5,095 nt of DNA from an uncultured bacterium (lineage in GTDB: Bacteria; Bacillota; Clostridia; Oscillospirales; Ruminococcaceae), in assembly GCA_905214265.1 (NCBI GenBank), contig CAJMLQ010000172.1:1-5095 (forward strand). The letters are read 5' to 3'. Shown in pieces: positions 1 through 5,095 of the stretch. The position numbers were made by a program, and so were the translations under genes. Below the pieces are notes generated by a model, which was not told the DNA's origin, made no database searches, and saw only the letters and a program-made list of their open reading frames with translations. Each line of letters begins with the position of its first letter. Within the stretch, counting starts at the first letter, position 1.

Positions 1-1
1 C

Positions 2-1129
2 GGCGGGAAAGAGATGCAGTGCTGGTTTGGGTTCTACAGCGGGCGGATGTGGGGATTCTTTACAAATCCCAACACCTCCAGCGATTTTGCTGTGCTGAAC
101 ATCATGCTGATGGTGATCTGCCTGGTAGTCTTGGGCAGATCGGTGACGAAAAGGCACAAACGGTTCTATATTGCGAATTTTGTGGTGCAGTCATTGATCT
201 TTTTCCTGGCGAACTCCCGCACCGCATGGATCTGCATCACTTTTTATCTGCTGACGGTTCCCTTTTTCCTGCTGATGTTCCTTAAGGACAAAAAAGGGTC
301 GTTCCCCCTCCTGGCCAAGATGTCCACGTGGACGCTGGCCAAGCGGGCAGGTGCGCTGGCTGTTGTGGCGGCGCTGACCTTTACCGGGGCAAACGTTTTT
401 GCCAAATCGGTGCTTCCCCGGCTGGTGCTGAACACCACCTTCTTCAGCCGACAGTTGGCGCAGCTGCCCGGAAGCGACAGTCCGGATCCAGAGGAGGATC
501 CGGAGGAGTTTGAAGTGCCCACGGATTTGGAGAGGAACGAATTCGGCTCTCAGCTGGGCGGTCGGTACTATCTGTGGAAGGCCGGGCTGAAGGTCATCCG
601 CAACCATCCGTTGTTTGGCGTGGGCGCGGCGAATCTGGCGGATTATGCGGTGAAGTATTCTCTGGACCCTGAAATGGTCGGAGTGGATCCGAAAAGTGAG
701 GAATATGTGGCGCCGTATCTGCCGGGAATTCAAAACGGCGGCATGCACAACATCATTATGCAGGTGGCGACCTGCTCGGGGCTGCTGGGCCTGCTGGCCA
801 TCGGGGCAATGGCAGTCTGCTTCTTGGTGCGAACCATCCGGTACTTCATCGCGGCCTGCCGGCGCAAGCGGGTGGAGCCTGCCGCTACCGTTCTGGCGGC
901 GGCGGTTCTGACCATCCTGTGCCGGAGCATGACGGAGATCGGGCTGCTGTACAGTGTATACTACTCCTCTATCCTTTTCTGGAGCCTGGTGGGATATCTG
1001 ACGTATTTTATCGAAAAGGACGCGCAGGAGGACCCTGCGCTGAAGCTGGGGAAGGAGCCGGTGCTGGCGCGGCTGTCGCACCGGGTATTCGACCGCAGGC
1101 GGACGGGAAGTGATGCCGGTGGACGCTGA
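2..1129 (+). CDS. O-antigen ligase/polymerase-like (Wzy/WaaL-type) membrane protein, 5'-partial
   Basis: Likely polymerises or ligates lipid-linked polysaccharide units on the outer face of the membrane (O-antigen ligase/Wzy family). The frame is open to the left edge, so the N-terminal membrane helices are missing; the ATG at 14 is probably internal. Numbering from that ATG, an RxWGFFTNPN segment (11-20) precedes a hydrophobic helix (about 25-41), then further helices at about 52-66, 70-90 and 113-131. A large hydrophilic, presumably external loop (about 132-245) carries the family pattern RxxxWxxxLxxIxxxPLFGVG (R184, W188, P199, G202, G204) and ends at H245-N246, before helices near 250-272, 289-303 and 308-333. 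The loop holds an acidic DPEEDPEE stretch. The 3' end overlaps the licD-like gene by 20 bp, indicating one operon. The family is well supported, but ligase and polymerase cannot be told apart from sequence alone. Confidence 0.85.
   Translation, partial: GGKEMQCWFGFYSGRMWGFFTNPNTSSDFAVLNIMLMVICLVVLGRSVTKRHKRFYIANFVVQSLIFFLANSRTAWICITFYLLTVPFFLLMFLKDKKGSFPLLAKMSTWTLAKRAGALAVVAALTFTGANVFAKSVLPRLVLNTTFFSRQLAQLPGSDSPDPEEDPEEFEVPTDLERNEFGSQLGGRYYLWKAGLKVIRNHPLFGVGAANLADYAVKYSLDPEMVGVDPKSEEYVAPYLPGIQNGGMHNIIMQVATCSGLLGLLAIGAMAVCFLVRTIRYFIAACRRKRVEPAATVLAAAVLTILCRSMTEIGLLYSVYYSSILFWSLVGYLTYFIEKDAQEDPALKLGKEPVLARLSHRVFDRRRTGSDAGGR
485..508 (+). repeat. 12-bp tandem duplication encoding DPEE-DPEE
   Basis: Two adjacent 12-bp units, GATCCAGAGGAG (485-496) and GATCCGGAGGAG (497-508), differ at one base. 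They are in frame and encode DPEE twice (residues 158-165 counted from the ATG at 14) inside the predicted external loop of the polymerase/ligase-like protein. The length is a multiple of three, so copy number could change without a frameshift. A recent duplication is an inference; the repeat itself is seen directly. Confidence 0.7.
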
Positions 1130-1955
1130 GCAGGTAAAGGCTGTGCAGAAGTTGGGGCTGGAGATCCTGCAGGTCATTGACCGGTTTTGCAGGGAACATG
1201 GCATCCGCTACTATTTGTTTTACGGAACGGAGCTGGGGGCGGTTCGACATCAGGGCTTTATTCCCTGGGATGACGATGTGGACGTCATTCTGTTCCGGGA
1301 GGACTTTGAGAAGTTCCGGAAGGAGTGGCTTGCCGGTCCGCCGGACGGATATTTTTACCAGGACGGGGAGACGGATCCCAACTACAAGGTCAAGATCACC
1401 AAGATCCGCAAAAACGGCACCGCTTTAGTGGAACTTCCTGCCAAAGACGCGGACATCCACCACGGGGTCTGGGTGGATCTGTTCGTGCTGGACGATTACG
1501 TGAAAAATCCCTTCCTCCGCCGGGTGGGAGAGCTGATCACCCTGTTCGACTACAATGCGGCCCGGGGATACCGGCCTGCTGGCAGGCGGGGTCTGCTGTA
1601 TGCGGCGACCAACCGGCTGTTCCGGGGCGGTGGGATCTTCCGGTGGTGGTACCGGCGGATCTTTCCGGGGCTGAAAAAGGACCCGGACATGTGCAGCGAT
1701 ATCACATCCTTCACCTTCAGCCGCCGGTACGATTTCCGGCGGGAATGGCTTGGGGAGCCCCAGTATTTGCCCTTTGAGGGAGCGGAGTTGCCGGTGCCTG
1801 CGGACACGGATGCGACACTGCGGGTCTGCTACGGCGATTACCGGACGCCGCCGCCGCCGGAAAAGCGGATATCCAATCATCATCCCTACTATTTTTCTGA
1901 CTGTCGGGAGTATCATCCCGGTATGGCGGTCGGGGAAGGGGGCGCCAATGGCTAA
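1110..1955 (+). CDS. LicD-family phosphotransferase (phosphocholine/polyol-phosphate transfer to a surface glycan)
   Basis: LicD proteins are cytoplasmic nucleotidyltransferase-fold enzymes that transfer phosphocholine, or in related members other phospho-substituents, from a nucleotide-activated donor to a surface glycan. The diagnostic signature GTELGAVRHQGFIPWDDDVDV lies at residues 39-59, with W53-D54-D55-D56 and D58 as the likely metal/nucleotide-binding acids. A second family block, HGVWVDLFVLD, is at 118-128, and the C-terminal YGDY...PPPPEKR...HH pattern is at 241-258. The 281 residues fit a complete single-domain member, with no signal peptide or membrane helix. The start is ambiguous: GTG at 1110 is followed directly by ATG at 1113; AGGCGGA (1097-1103) could serve either, and its 9-nt spacing to the ATG is reasonable. 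The gene overlaps both neighbours. No licA/licB/licC choline genes are in view, so the transferred group is unknown. Confidence 0.9.
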   Translation: MMPVDAEQVKAVQKLGLEILQVIDRFCREHGIRYYLFYGTELGAVRHQGFIPWDDDVDVILFREDFEKFRKEWLAGPPDGYFYQDGETDPNYKVKITKIRKNGTALVELPAKDADIHHGVWVDLFVLDDYVKNPFLRRVGELITLFDYNAARGYRPAGRRGLLYAATNRLFRGGGIFRWWYRRIFPGLKKDPDMCSDITSFTFSRRYDFRREWLGEPQYLPFEGAELPVPADTDATLRVCYGDYRTPPPPEKRISNHHPYYFSDCREYHPGMAVGEGGANG

Positions 1956-3402
1956 ATCCATCGCGGCCAATTCCCTTTATAATTTTGCGCTGAAATTTTT
2001 CCGGATCATTATGCCGGTGTTGGTCAGCACCTATGTGCTGCACACCATTGACCCGGCGCTTTACGGAATTTACGCCGACGCGGAGACCTGGGTGGCCATC
2101 GCGCTGATTTTTGGCGTCTATGCCTATGGGATCCGGGAGGCTGCCCGGGTCCGGGATGACAAGGAGAAGAGCCGGGAACTGTTCTCCAGCCTCTTCGTCA
2201 TCAATCTGGTGGCCAACGCCGTCGTTTTGGCGGTGTACGGCGGCGCGGTGCTGCTTTCCATAGAAAAGGCGGCTCAAAGCGTCTACCTGATCCTGGGGAT
2301 GAAGGTGTTCGCCAACTTCTTTATGGTGGAATGGCTCAACGAAGCCTTTGAAAACTACCGCTTTATCACCATCAAAACGATTGTGGTGCGGCTCCTCTAT
2401 ATGGTGCTGATTTTTGCCTGTGTCCACAAGCCGGAGGATATTCTGGTTTACTGCGTCATTATTATCGCCACGGACATCCTCAACAATTTGACCAGCTTTC
2501 TTTACGTCAATAAGCAGCTTCCCCTGACGTTCCGGCATCTGCAGATCAAAAAGCATCTGCTGCCCCTGTGCAGCATGCTGATCATCTCCAACGTTAACCT
2601 GCTGTATACCCGGTTGGATCGGATGATGCTGGGGCAGATTCTGGGGACCGATGCGGTGCCGCTCTATTCGATTCCCCAGTCCATCACAGATATGGTTTCT
2701 GCGCTGATCGCCTCCATCGTCATGGTGGCAGTGCCACGGCTTGCGTATTACAGCGAGGATCATCCCAAAGAGTATCTGGATCTGCTCAACCGGAGCTACC
2801 ACAGCTTTATGCTGGTGGTGTTTCCAGCCTGCATCGGCATCGCCTGCCTGTCCACGGAGATCATCCGGCTTTACAGCGGTGCCAGCTATGACGCGGCGAT
2901 TCCGGTGCTGGTGATATTCGCCATCCGCAGCATCGAATCCTCGGTGTATATGGTCTGCGCCAATCAGATCCTGTACGTCAAGAACCAGGAGCGGTTCCTG
3001 GTGAAGATGCTGCTCATGGGCGGGGTGCTCAATGTTGTTTTCAACGGCGCGGCGGTCTGGGCCGGGGTCTTTTCGCCGGCAACAGCCATCTTCACTACCT
3101 TCCTGGCAGAGATCGTGCTGATGATGGTTTTGCTGCGGTACATCCAAAAGGAACTGGAGATCCCGTTCCGCTTTTTTACCAGGACGAATATGAAATACCT
3201 GCTGCTGTCGCTGACTTTTGTTCCGGTGACCATGGGAGTCCATCTGCTGCACCTTGGGAACATCGCAAATGCGGTGATCATTGTTCCAGTCTGCGTGCTG
3301 ATTTATTTCGGGGCGTTACTGCTGATGAAGGATGAGACCATGCTTTTCATGAGCAAAAAGGTGCTGTCCACGCTGCTGGGACGGTTCCGGAGATCCAAAT
3401 AA
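1948..3402 (+). CDS. Wzx-type oligosaccharide flippase (polysaccharide biosynthesis protein, MOP superfamily)
   Basis: A 484-residue integral membrane protein, the usual length for flippases that move undecaprenyl-linked oligosaccharides across the cytoplasmic membrane. The N-terminus (SIAANSLYNFALKFFRIIMP, residues 4-23) is the typical first amphipathic/hydrophobic segment of the Polysacc_synt family, followed by TIDPALYGIY at 33-42. Hydrophobic helices recur along the whole chain, consistent with 12-14 spans. The central RLDRMMLGQILGTDAVPLYS (222-241) matches the conserved mid-protein RxDxxMLG...Y motif of these transporters. The tail is basic (RFRRSK). The frame is open further upstream to an ATG at 1750, but that extension is an arginine-rich shadow of licD. 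The ATG at 1948 has GGGGAAGGGGG (1932-1942) just upstream and overlaps the licD-like stop by 8 bp. It is the last gene of the operon, ending 10 bp before a strong terminator. Substrate specificity cannot be read from the sequence. Confidence 0.92.
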   Translation: MAKSIAANSLYNFALKFFRIIMPVLVSTYVLHTIDPALYGIYADAETWVAIALIFGVYAYGIREAARVRDDKEKSRELFSSLFVINLVANAVVLAVYGGAVLLSIEKAAQSVYLILGMKVFANFFMVEWLNEAFENYRFITIKTIVVRLLYMVLIFACVHKPEDILVYCVIIIATDILNNLTSFLYVNKQLPLTFRHLQIKKHLLPLCSMLIISNVNLLYTRLDRMMLGQILGTDAVPLYSIPQSITDMVSALIASIVMVAVPRLAYYSEDHPKEYLDLLNRSYHSFMLVVFPACIGIACLSTEIIRLYSGASYDAAIPVLVIFAIRSIESSVYMVCANQILYVKNQERFLVKMLLMGGVLNVVFNGAAVWAGVFSPATAIFTTFLAEIVLMMVLLRYIQKELEIPFRFFTRTNMKYLLLSLTFVPVTMGVHLLHLGNIANAVIIVPVCVLIYFGALLLMKDETMLFMSKKVLSTLLGRFRRSK

Positions 3403-3412
3403 CAGAATCATC

Positions 3413-3469
3413 AAAAACCGCTCCGGCGGATGAAGCATGGAAAAGCTTCGTCCACCGGAGCGGTTTTTT
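3413..3469. terminator. Bidirectional intrinsic terminator between convergent operons
   Basis: The left arm 3413-3436 pairs with the right arm 3445-3468, giving a stem of up to 24 bp with one C-A mismatch (3427/3454) and one wobble pair (3431/3450) around the 8-nt loop ATGGAAAA. The GC-rich core CCGCTCCGG/CCGGAGCGG is flanked by an A-run at 3413-3417 and a T-run at 3464-3469, so each strand ends in a U-tract after the stem. It sits 10 bp past the flippase stop and 5 bp from the stop of the - strand pseudouridine synthase, so it can end both transcripts. Confidence 0.93.
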
Positions 3470-3474
3470 CGCGG

Positions 3475-4329
3475 TCAGGGAATCAGGAGGGCAGCCATAT
3501 CCTGCGGGAGCGGGGCGGATACGTCTACCAGATTCTGAGTAAAGGGCTGCAGGAAGGACATTTTCGCGCAGTGAAGGGCCTGGCGGCCGATCCGGTCCGT
3601 ATGGCCTCCGTAGAGGCTGTCCCCGGCCAGGGGGTGCCCCAGCCAGGCAAAATGAACCCGGATCTGGTGGGTGCGGCCAGTCTCCAGCCAGACGGAGACT
3701 AGGGTATGGCCGCCGGTGCGCCGGAGGACGCGATAGTGAGTCACAGCGCTCTGGCCGTCCGGGTCGGGCCTCCGGAGGATGATAGAACCTTCAACGCGGC
3801 CGATGGGGACGGTAATGGTGCCCTCGTCGGCCGGAAGGAGCCCCTCCGTAATGGCGAGATACTCCTTCTCCACCCGGCCGATAAGCAGACCGGCGCTGAG
3901 CGTGCTCTTGGCTGACATGCAAAGGCCAGTGGTGTTCTTATCCAGGCGACTCACCGGGCGGAAGGTCAACTCGCTGCGGTAGCGGTAGGCAAAAAAATTT
4001 CCGAGGGAATCGTCTACACCATCGGCGGCGGGATGGACAGACATATTGGCTGGTTTGTCGAAGATGACCAGGTCCTCATCCTCATAAACAACCGGGACGG
4101 CCAGACTGCCGTTAGGGACCAGGGCGCAGGGCTCCTCCTGAAAGGTGATTTCGATGACATCTCCCTCGAAAACCGGGTCCACCATCCGGCGGTGTTCGCC
4201 GTTGACAGTCATCCCGCCCCGCTTCAGCTCCACGATGAGACGGTGGGAGTAGCGGTGGCGTCCACGAAGAAAATCCTGGAGACGTTTGCCGTTATCCTTT
4301 GCCGGGACGGTATAGCGGAAGGTCTTCAC
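3475..4329 (-). CDS. RluA-family RNA pseudouridine synthase
   Basis: Isomerises specific uridines in structured RNA, usually 23S rRNA, to pseudouridine in the cytoplasm. An N-terminal S4-type RNA-binding region (about 15-62, containing RLQDFLRGRH and VNGEHRRMVDPVFEGDVI) precedes the catalytic domain. That domain starts near VVYEDEDLVIFDKPANMSVHP (80-100). The catalytic motif is RPVSRLDKNTTGL (124-136), with D130 the nucleophilic aspartate. KEY (155-157) supplies the usual active-site tyrosine, TGRTHQIRVH (217-226) the conserved arginines, and GDSLYG (236-241) closes the core. The 284 residues are a normal RluD/RluC-like length, so the protein looks intact. The start is GTG (4329-4327), whose last bases form a GTGA overlap with the stop of the upstream flavin reductase gene. 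No strong Shine-Dalgarno precedes it, which suggests translational coupling. The family is secure, but the exact target uridines are not identifiable. Confidence 0.93.
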   Translation of the reverse strand: MKTFRYTVPAKDNGKRLQDFLRGRHRYSHRLIVELKRGGMTVNGEHRRMVDPVFEGDVIEITFQEEPCALVPNGSLAVPVVYEDEDLVIFDKPANMSVHPAADGVDDSLGNFFAYRYRSELTFRPVSRLDKNTTGLCMSAKSTLSAGLLIGRVEKEYLAITEGLLPADEGTITVPIGRVEGSIILRRPDPDGQSAVTHYRVLRRTGGHTLVSVWLETGRTHQIRVHFAWLGHPLAGDSLYGGHTDRIGRQALHCAKMSFLQPFTQNLVDVSAPLPQDMAALLIP

Positions 4330-4826
4330 TTGCTCAGCACCCGAAGGATCTCGCCCATGTAAACGATATGATAGTCCTTTTCAGGGTAGCTTGCGGCGAT
4401 TTCCTCAGCCAGGAAGCCCTGGGGGTGGATTTTATCCGTGTAAATTTTCCGGCACTCCAAAACCAGTTTCGCTTCTTCGAAATAAGTCGTGCCGTTCTCA
4501 AAAGCGGGGGTCAGGCCGGCGGCTTTGGCCTTGTCAAGATCTCGACCGGATTTGCTGCCGCAGAGGCTCAGGGCCGGGCGCAGATCCTCTTCATAAAAGG
4601 AGAGCGTGAATTTATCCGAACGGTCGATGAACTCTTTTGTGTAGCGCTGAGGACGGACGAAAACGGTAACGATGTTTTTGTTCCACATTACGCCCATATT
4701 TCCCCAGCTGACGGTCATCATATTGAAGCCGGAGGAATCGCCGGCAGTGAGCAGGGCCCACTCCTTTCCGATGAGGGTAAAGGGGTTGCAGGAAAGAGAT
4801 GTGAGGTCGATCAAATGTAAAGACAT
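4326..4826 (-). CDS. Flavin reductase-like FMN-binding split-barrel protein
   Basis: Probably binds FMN and acts as an NAD(P)H-dependent flavin reductase or related flavoprotein; the physiological partner is not evident. The 166-residue length and layout fit the flavin reductase-like split-barrel family. NMMTVSWGNMGVMW (35-48) matches the strand-turn that contacts the FMN phosphate and isoalloxazine ring. VRPQRYTKEFIDRSDKFTLSF (58-78) corresponds to the family's VRPxRxT...F segment, and CGSKSGRDLDKAKAAGLTP (89-107) to the S-G-R/K-D-x-D-K loop. The C-terminal DYHIVYMGEI (151-160) is the usual last strand. There is no signal peptide or membrane helix, so it is cytoplasmic. The ATG at 4826-4824 has an excellent ribosome site 6 nt upstream. 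It is the first gene of a two-gene unit with the RluA-type synthase, whose start it overlaps by 4 bp; no functional link is obvious. Confidence 0.9.
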   Translation of the reverse strand: MSLHLIDLTSLSCNPFTLIGKEWALLTAGDSSGFNMMTVSWGNMGVMWNKNIVTVFVRPQRYTKEFIDRSDKFTLSFYEEDLRPALSLCGSKSGRDLDKAKAAGLTPAFENGTTYFEEAKLVLECRKIYTDKIHPQGFLAEEIAASYPEKDYHIVYMGEILRVLSK

Positions 4827-4831
4827 AAAAA

Positions 4832-4840
4832 TCCTCCTTA
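4832..4840 (-). promoter_or_regulatory. Strong Shine-Dalgarno site for the flavin reductase gene
   Basis: On the - strand this reads TAAGGAGGA, nearly the full anti-16S complement, with the AGGAGG core 6 nt before the ATG at 4826. It fixes the start of the flavin reductase gene and suggests high translation initiation. Confidence 0.93.
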
Positions 4841-4865
4841 ATTATGGAAATGGCATCTTTTAAAA

Positions 4866-4905
4866 ATTATACTCTTATTATACCATAAAGGCAGAAAAAA
4901 GTTTC
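4866..4905 (-). promoter_or_regulatory. Extended -10 promoter for the flavin reductase-pseudouridine synthase unit
   Basis: On the - strand a perfect TATAAT (4882-4877) is immediately preceded by TGG (4885-4883), making a TGnTATAAT extended -10 box. The -35 position at 17-bp spacing reads GAAACT (4905-4900), a poor match, which fits an extended -10 promoter. A second TATAAT lies 11 bp downstream (4871-4866), near the expected start site around 4870, and could be an alternative -10. The 5' leader would be roughly 45 nt. The -35 region overlaps the inverted repeat at 4895-4914. Confidence 0.65.
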
Positions 4906-4914
4906 CACTTTTTT
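4895..4914. repeat. Perfect 8-bp inverted repeat over the - strand -35 region
   Basis: AAAAAAGT (4895-4902) and ACTTTTTT (4907-4914) are exact reverse complements separated by TTCC. The repeat covers the weak -35 region of the flavin reductase promoter. It could be an operator, an UP-element-like A-tract or simply low-complexity AT-rich DNA. It is unlikely to be a terminator, because the stem has only two G-C pairs. Confidence 0.5.
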
Positions 4915-4940
4915 GAAAAAGGTTCGCGTTCAGTTTTAAC

Positions 4941-4954
4941 AAAAAAGCTTTTTT
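4941..4954. repeat. A/T-tract palindrome AAAAAAGCTTTTTT
   Basis: A perfect 14-bp palindrome, followed by one more T (4955), lies in the middle of the divergent intergenic region. Its centre is 43 bp, close to four helical turns, from the centre of the inverted repeat at 4895-4914, so the two A/T tracts face roughly the same side of the helix. A role in DNA bending or protein binding is inference only. Confidence 0.45.
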
Positions 4955-5006
4955 TAATGTGAAATATTAGAGGTTGTACCTGAATTCTCCGTTTTGCTGC
5001 ATAAAT

Positions 5007-5017
5007 TGTTGACAACA
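5007..5017. repeat. Small palindrome TGTTG-A-CAACA spanning the -35 box
   Basis: The arms TGTTG (5007-5011) and CAACA (5013-5017) are exact reverse complements around a single A and cover the whole TTGACA -35 box of the rightward promoter. It may be a repressor site or a chance symmetry around TTGACA; the arms are short. Confidence 0.35.
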
Positions 5018-5037
5018 GGGCAAAATCGTGCTATGAT
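5009..5037 (+). promoter_or_regulatory. Near-consensus sigma-A promoter reading off the right edge
   Basis: A perfect -35 TTGACA (5009-5014), an optimal 17-bp spacer and a one-mismatch -10 TATGAT (5032-5037) form a strong vegetative promoter on the + strand. Transcription should start near 5044. The controlled gene lies beyond the window. Confidence 0.85.
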
Positions 5038-5043
5038 AACAAA

Positions 5044-5095
5044 GCTGTCGAAAAAGGCGGTCTGAAGAAGGAAGAACGGAGCGAAAAAAAGCCTC
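5044..5095 (+). other. Start of an untranslated leader for an unseen downstream gene
   Basis: About 50 nt downstream of the strong promoter are purine-rich, with GAAGAAGGAAG-like runs, and contain no ATG. GTG and TTG start codons are also absent. A weak AGGC/GCCT pairing could join the two ends of the visible part. I recognise no riboswitch, T-box or structured RNA motif in this fragment. It is either a plain 5' leader, with GAAGGAAG as a possible ribosome-binding element, or the front of a longer regulatory or non-coding RNA. Confidence 0.4.

Noticed and set aside
191..1204. Open - strand frame of about 337 codons opposite the polymerase/ligase-like gene
   Set aside because: It is low-complexity in R, Q and H, has no motif, and lies wholly opposite clearly coding sequence; it is a shadow of the + strand reading frame.
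1574..1587. GCCTGC-TG-GCAGGC palindrome inside the licD-like gene
   Set aside because: It is short, lies within coding sequence and has no following T-run; most likely chance in GC-rich DNA.
1750..1947. N-terminal extension of the flippase to an upstream ATG
   Set aside because: The extension is arginine-rich, lies entirely inside licD and has no good ribosome site, while the protein from 1948 begins exactly as flippases do.
1717..3252. Open - strand frame of about 511 codons opposite the flippase gene
   Set aside because: Its translation is rich in H, Q, D and R with no recognisable domain, as expected for the complement of a membrane-protein gene with biased codons. The + strand flippase has clear family motifs and a ribosome site.
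4299..4820. Open + strand frame of about 173 codons opposite the flavin reductase gene
   Set aside because: It has no recognisable motif, while the - strand carries a complete FMN-binding family pattern, a strong ribosome site and a promoter.
4957..4970. TGTGAAATATT resembling a half-site of the redox regulator Rex, tempting beside a flavoprotein gene
   Set aside because: The second half of the palindrome (TTCACA) is absent, so a Rex site cannot be supported.
5044..5095. Possible T-box or known riboswitch at the right edge
   Set aside because: None of the conserved motifs I know for T-box, SAM, lysine, glycine, cobalamin, fluoride or manganese elements is visible in the fragment.
1..5095. 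CRISPR array, tRNA/rRNA genes, insertion sequence or prophage remnants
   Set aside because: No spaced direct repeats, cloverleaf-like sequences, transposase motifs or terminal inverted repeats were seen; the window is almost fully covered by ordinary genes.

Overview
The window looks like a piece of a moderately high-GC Firmicutes chromosome, most likely a gut-type Clostridia (Oscillospiraceae-like) organism. This is inferred from strong AGGAGG-type ribosome sites, A-rich sigma-A-like promoters, protein style and a classical U-tract terminator. No taxonomic marker gene is present, so the assignment is tentative.

Left part (1-3402, + strand): the 3' end of a cell-surface polysaccharide (capsule/exopolysaccharide or teichoic-type polymer) operon. 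Three genes overlap head to tail: a membrane O-antigen ligase/polymerase-like (Wzy/WaaL-type) protein whose 5' end lies outside the window, a LicD-family phosphotransferase, and a Wzx-type oligosaccharide flippase. They form a plausible set: LicD decorates a lipid-linked oligosaccharide with a phospho-substituent in the cytoplasm, the flippase moves it across the membrane, and the Wzy-like enzyme polymerises or ligates it outside. No glycosyltransferase is in view; those would be expected to the left. The operon ends at a strong hairpin terminator (3413-3469) that is also built to stop transcription arriving from the right.

Middle and right part (3475-4826, - strand): a convergent two-gene unit, flavin reductase-like FMN-binding protein followed by an RluA-family pseudouridine synthase. 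The stop of the first and the GTG start of the second overlap as GTGA, so they are probably translationally coupled. The unit is headed by an extended -10 promoter and a near-perfect Shine-Dalgarno sequence.

Right end (4827-5095): an AT-rich divergent regulatory region with two A/T-tract palindromes, and a near-consensus + strand sigma-A promoter (TTGACA, 17 bp, TATGAT) reading off the right edge. About 50 nt of purine-rich, start-codon-free leader is visible, and its gene lies outside the window.

I see no CRISPR array, tRNA, rRNA, insertion sequence or clear new system. The points most worth following up are the polymerase-LicD-flippase arrangement, the dual-use terminator, and the palindromic promoter region with its unidentified leader.
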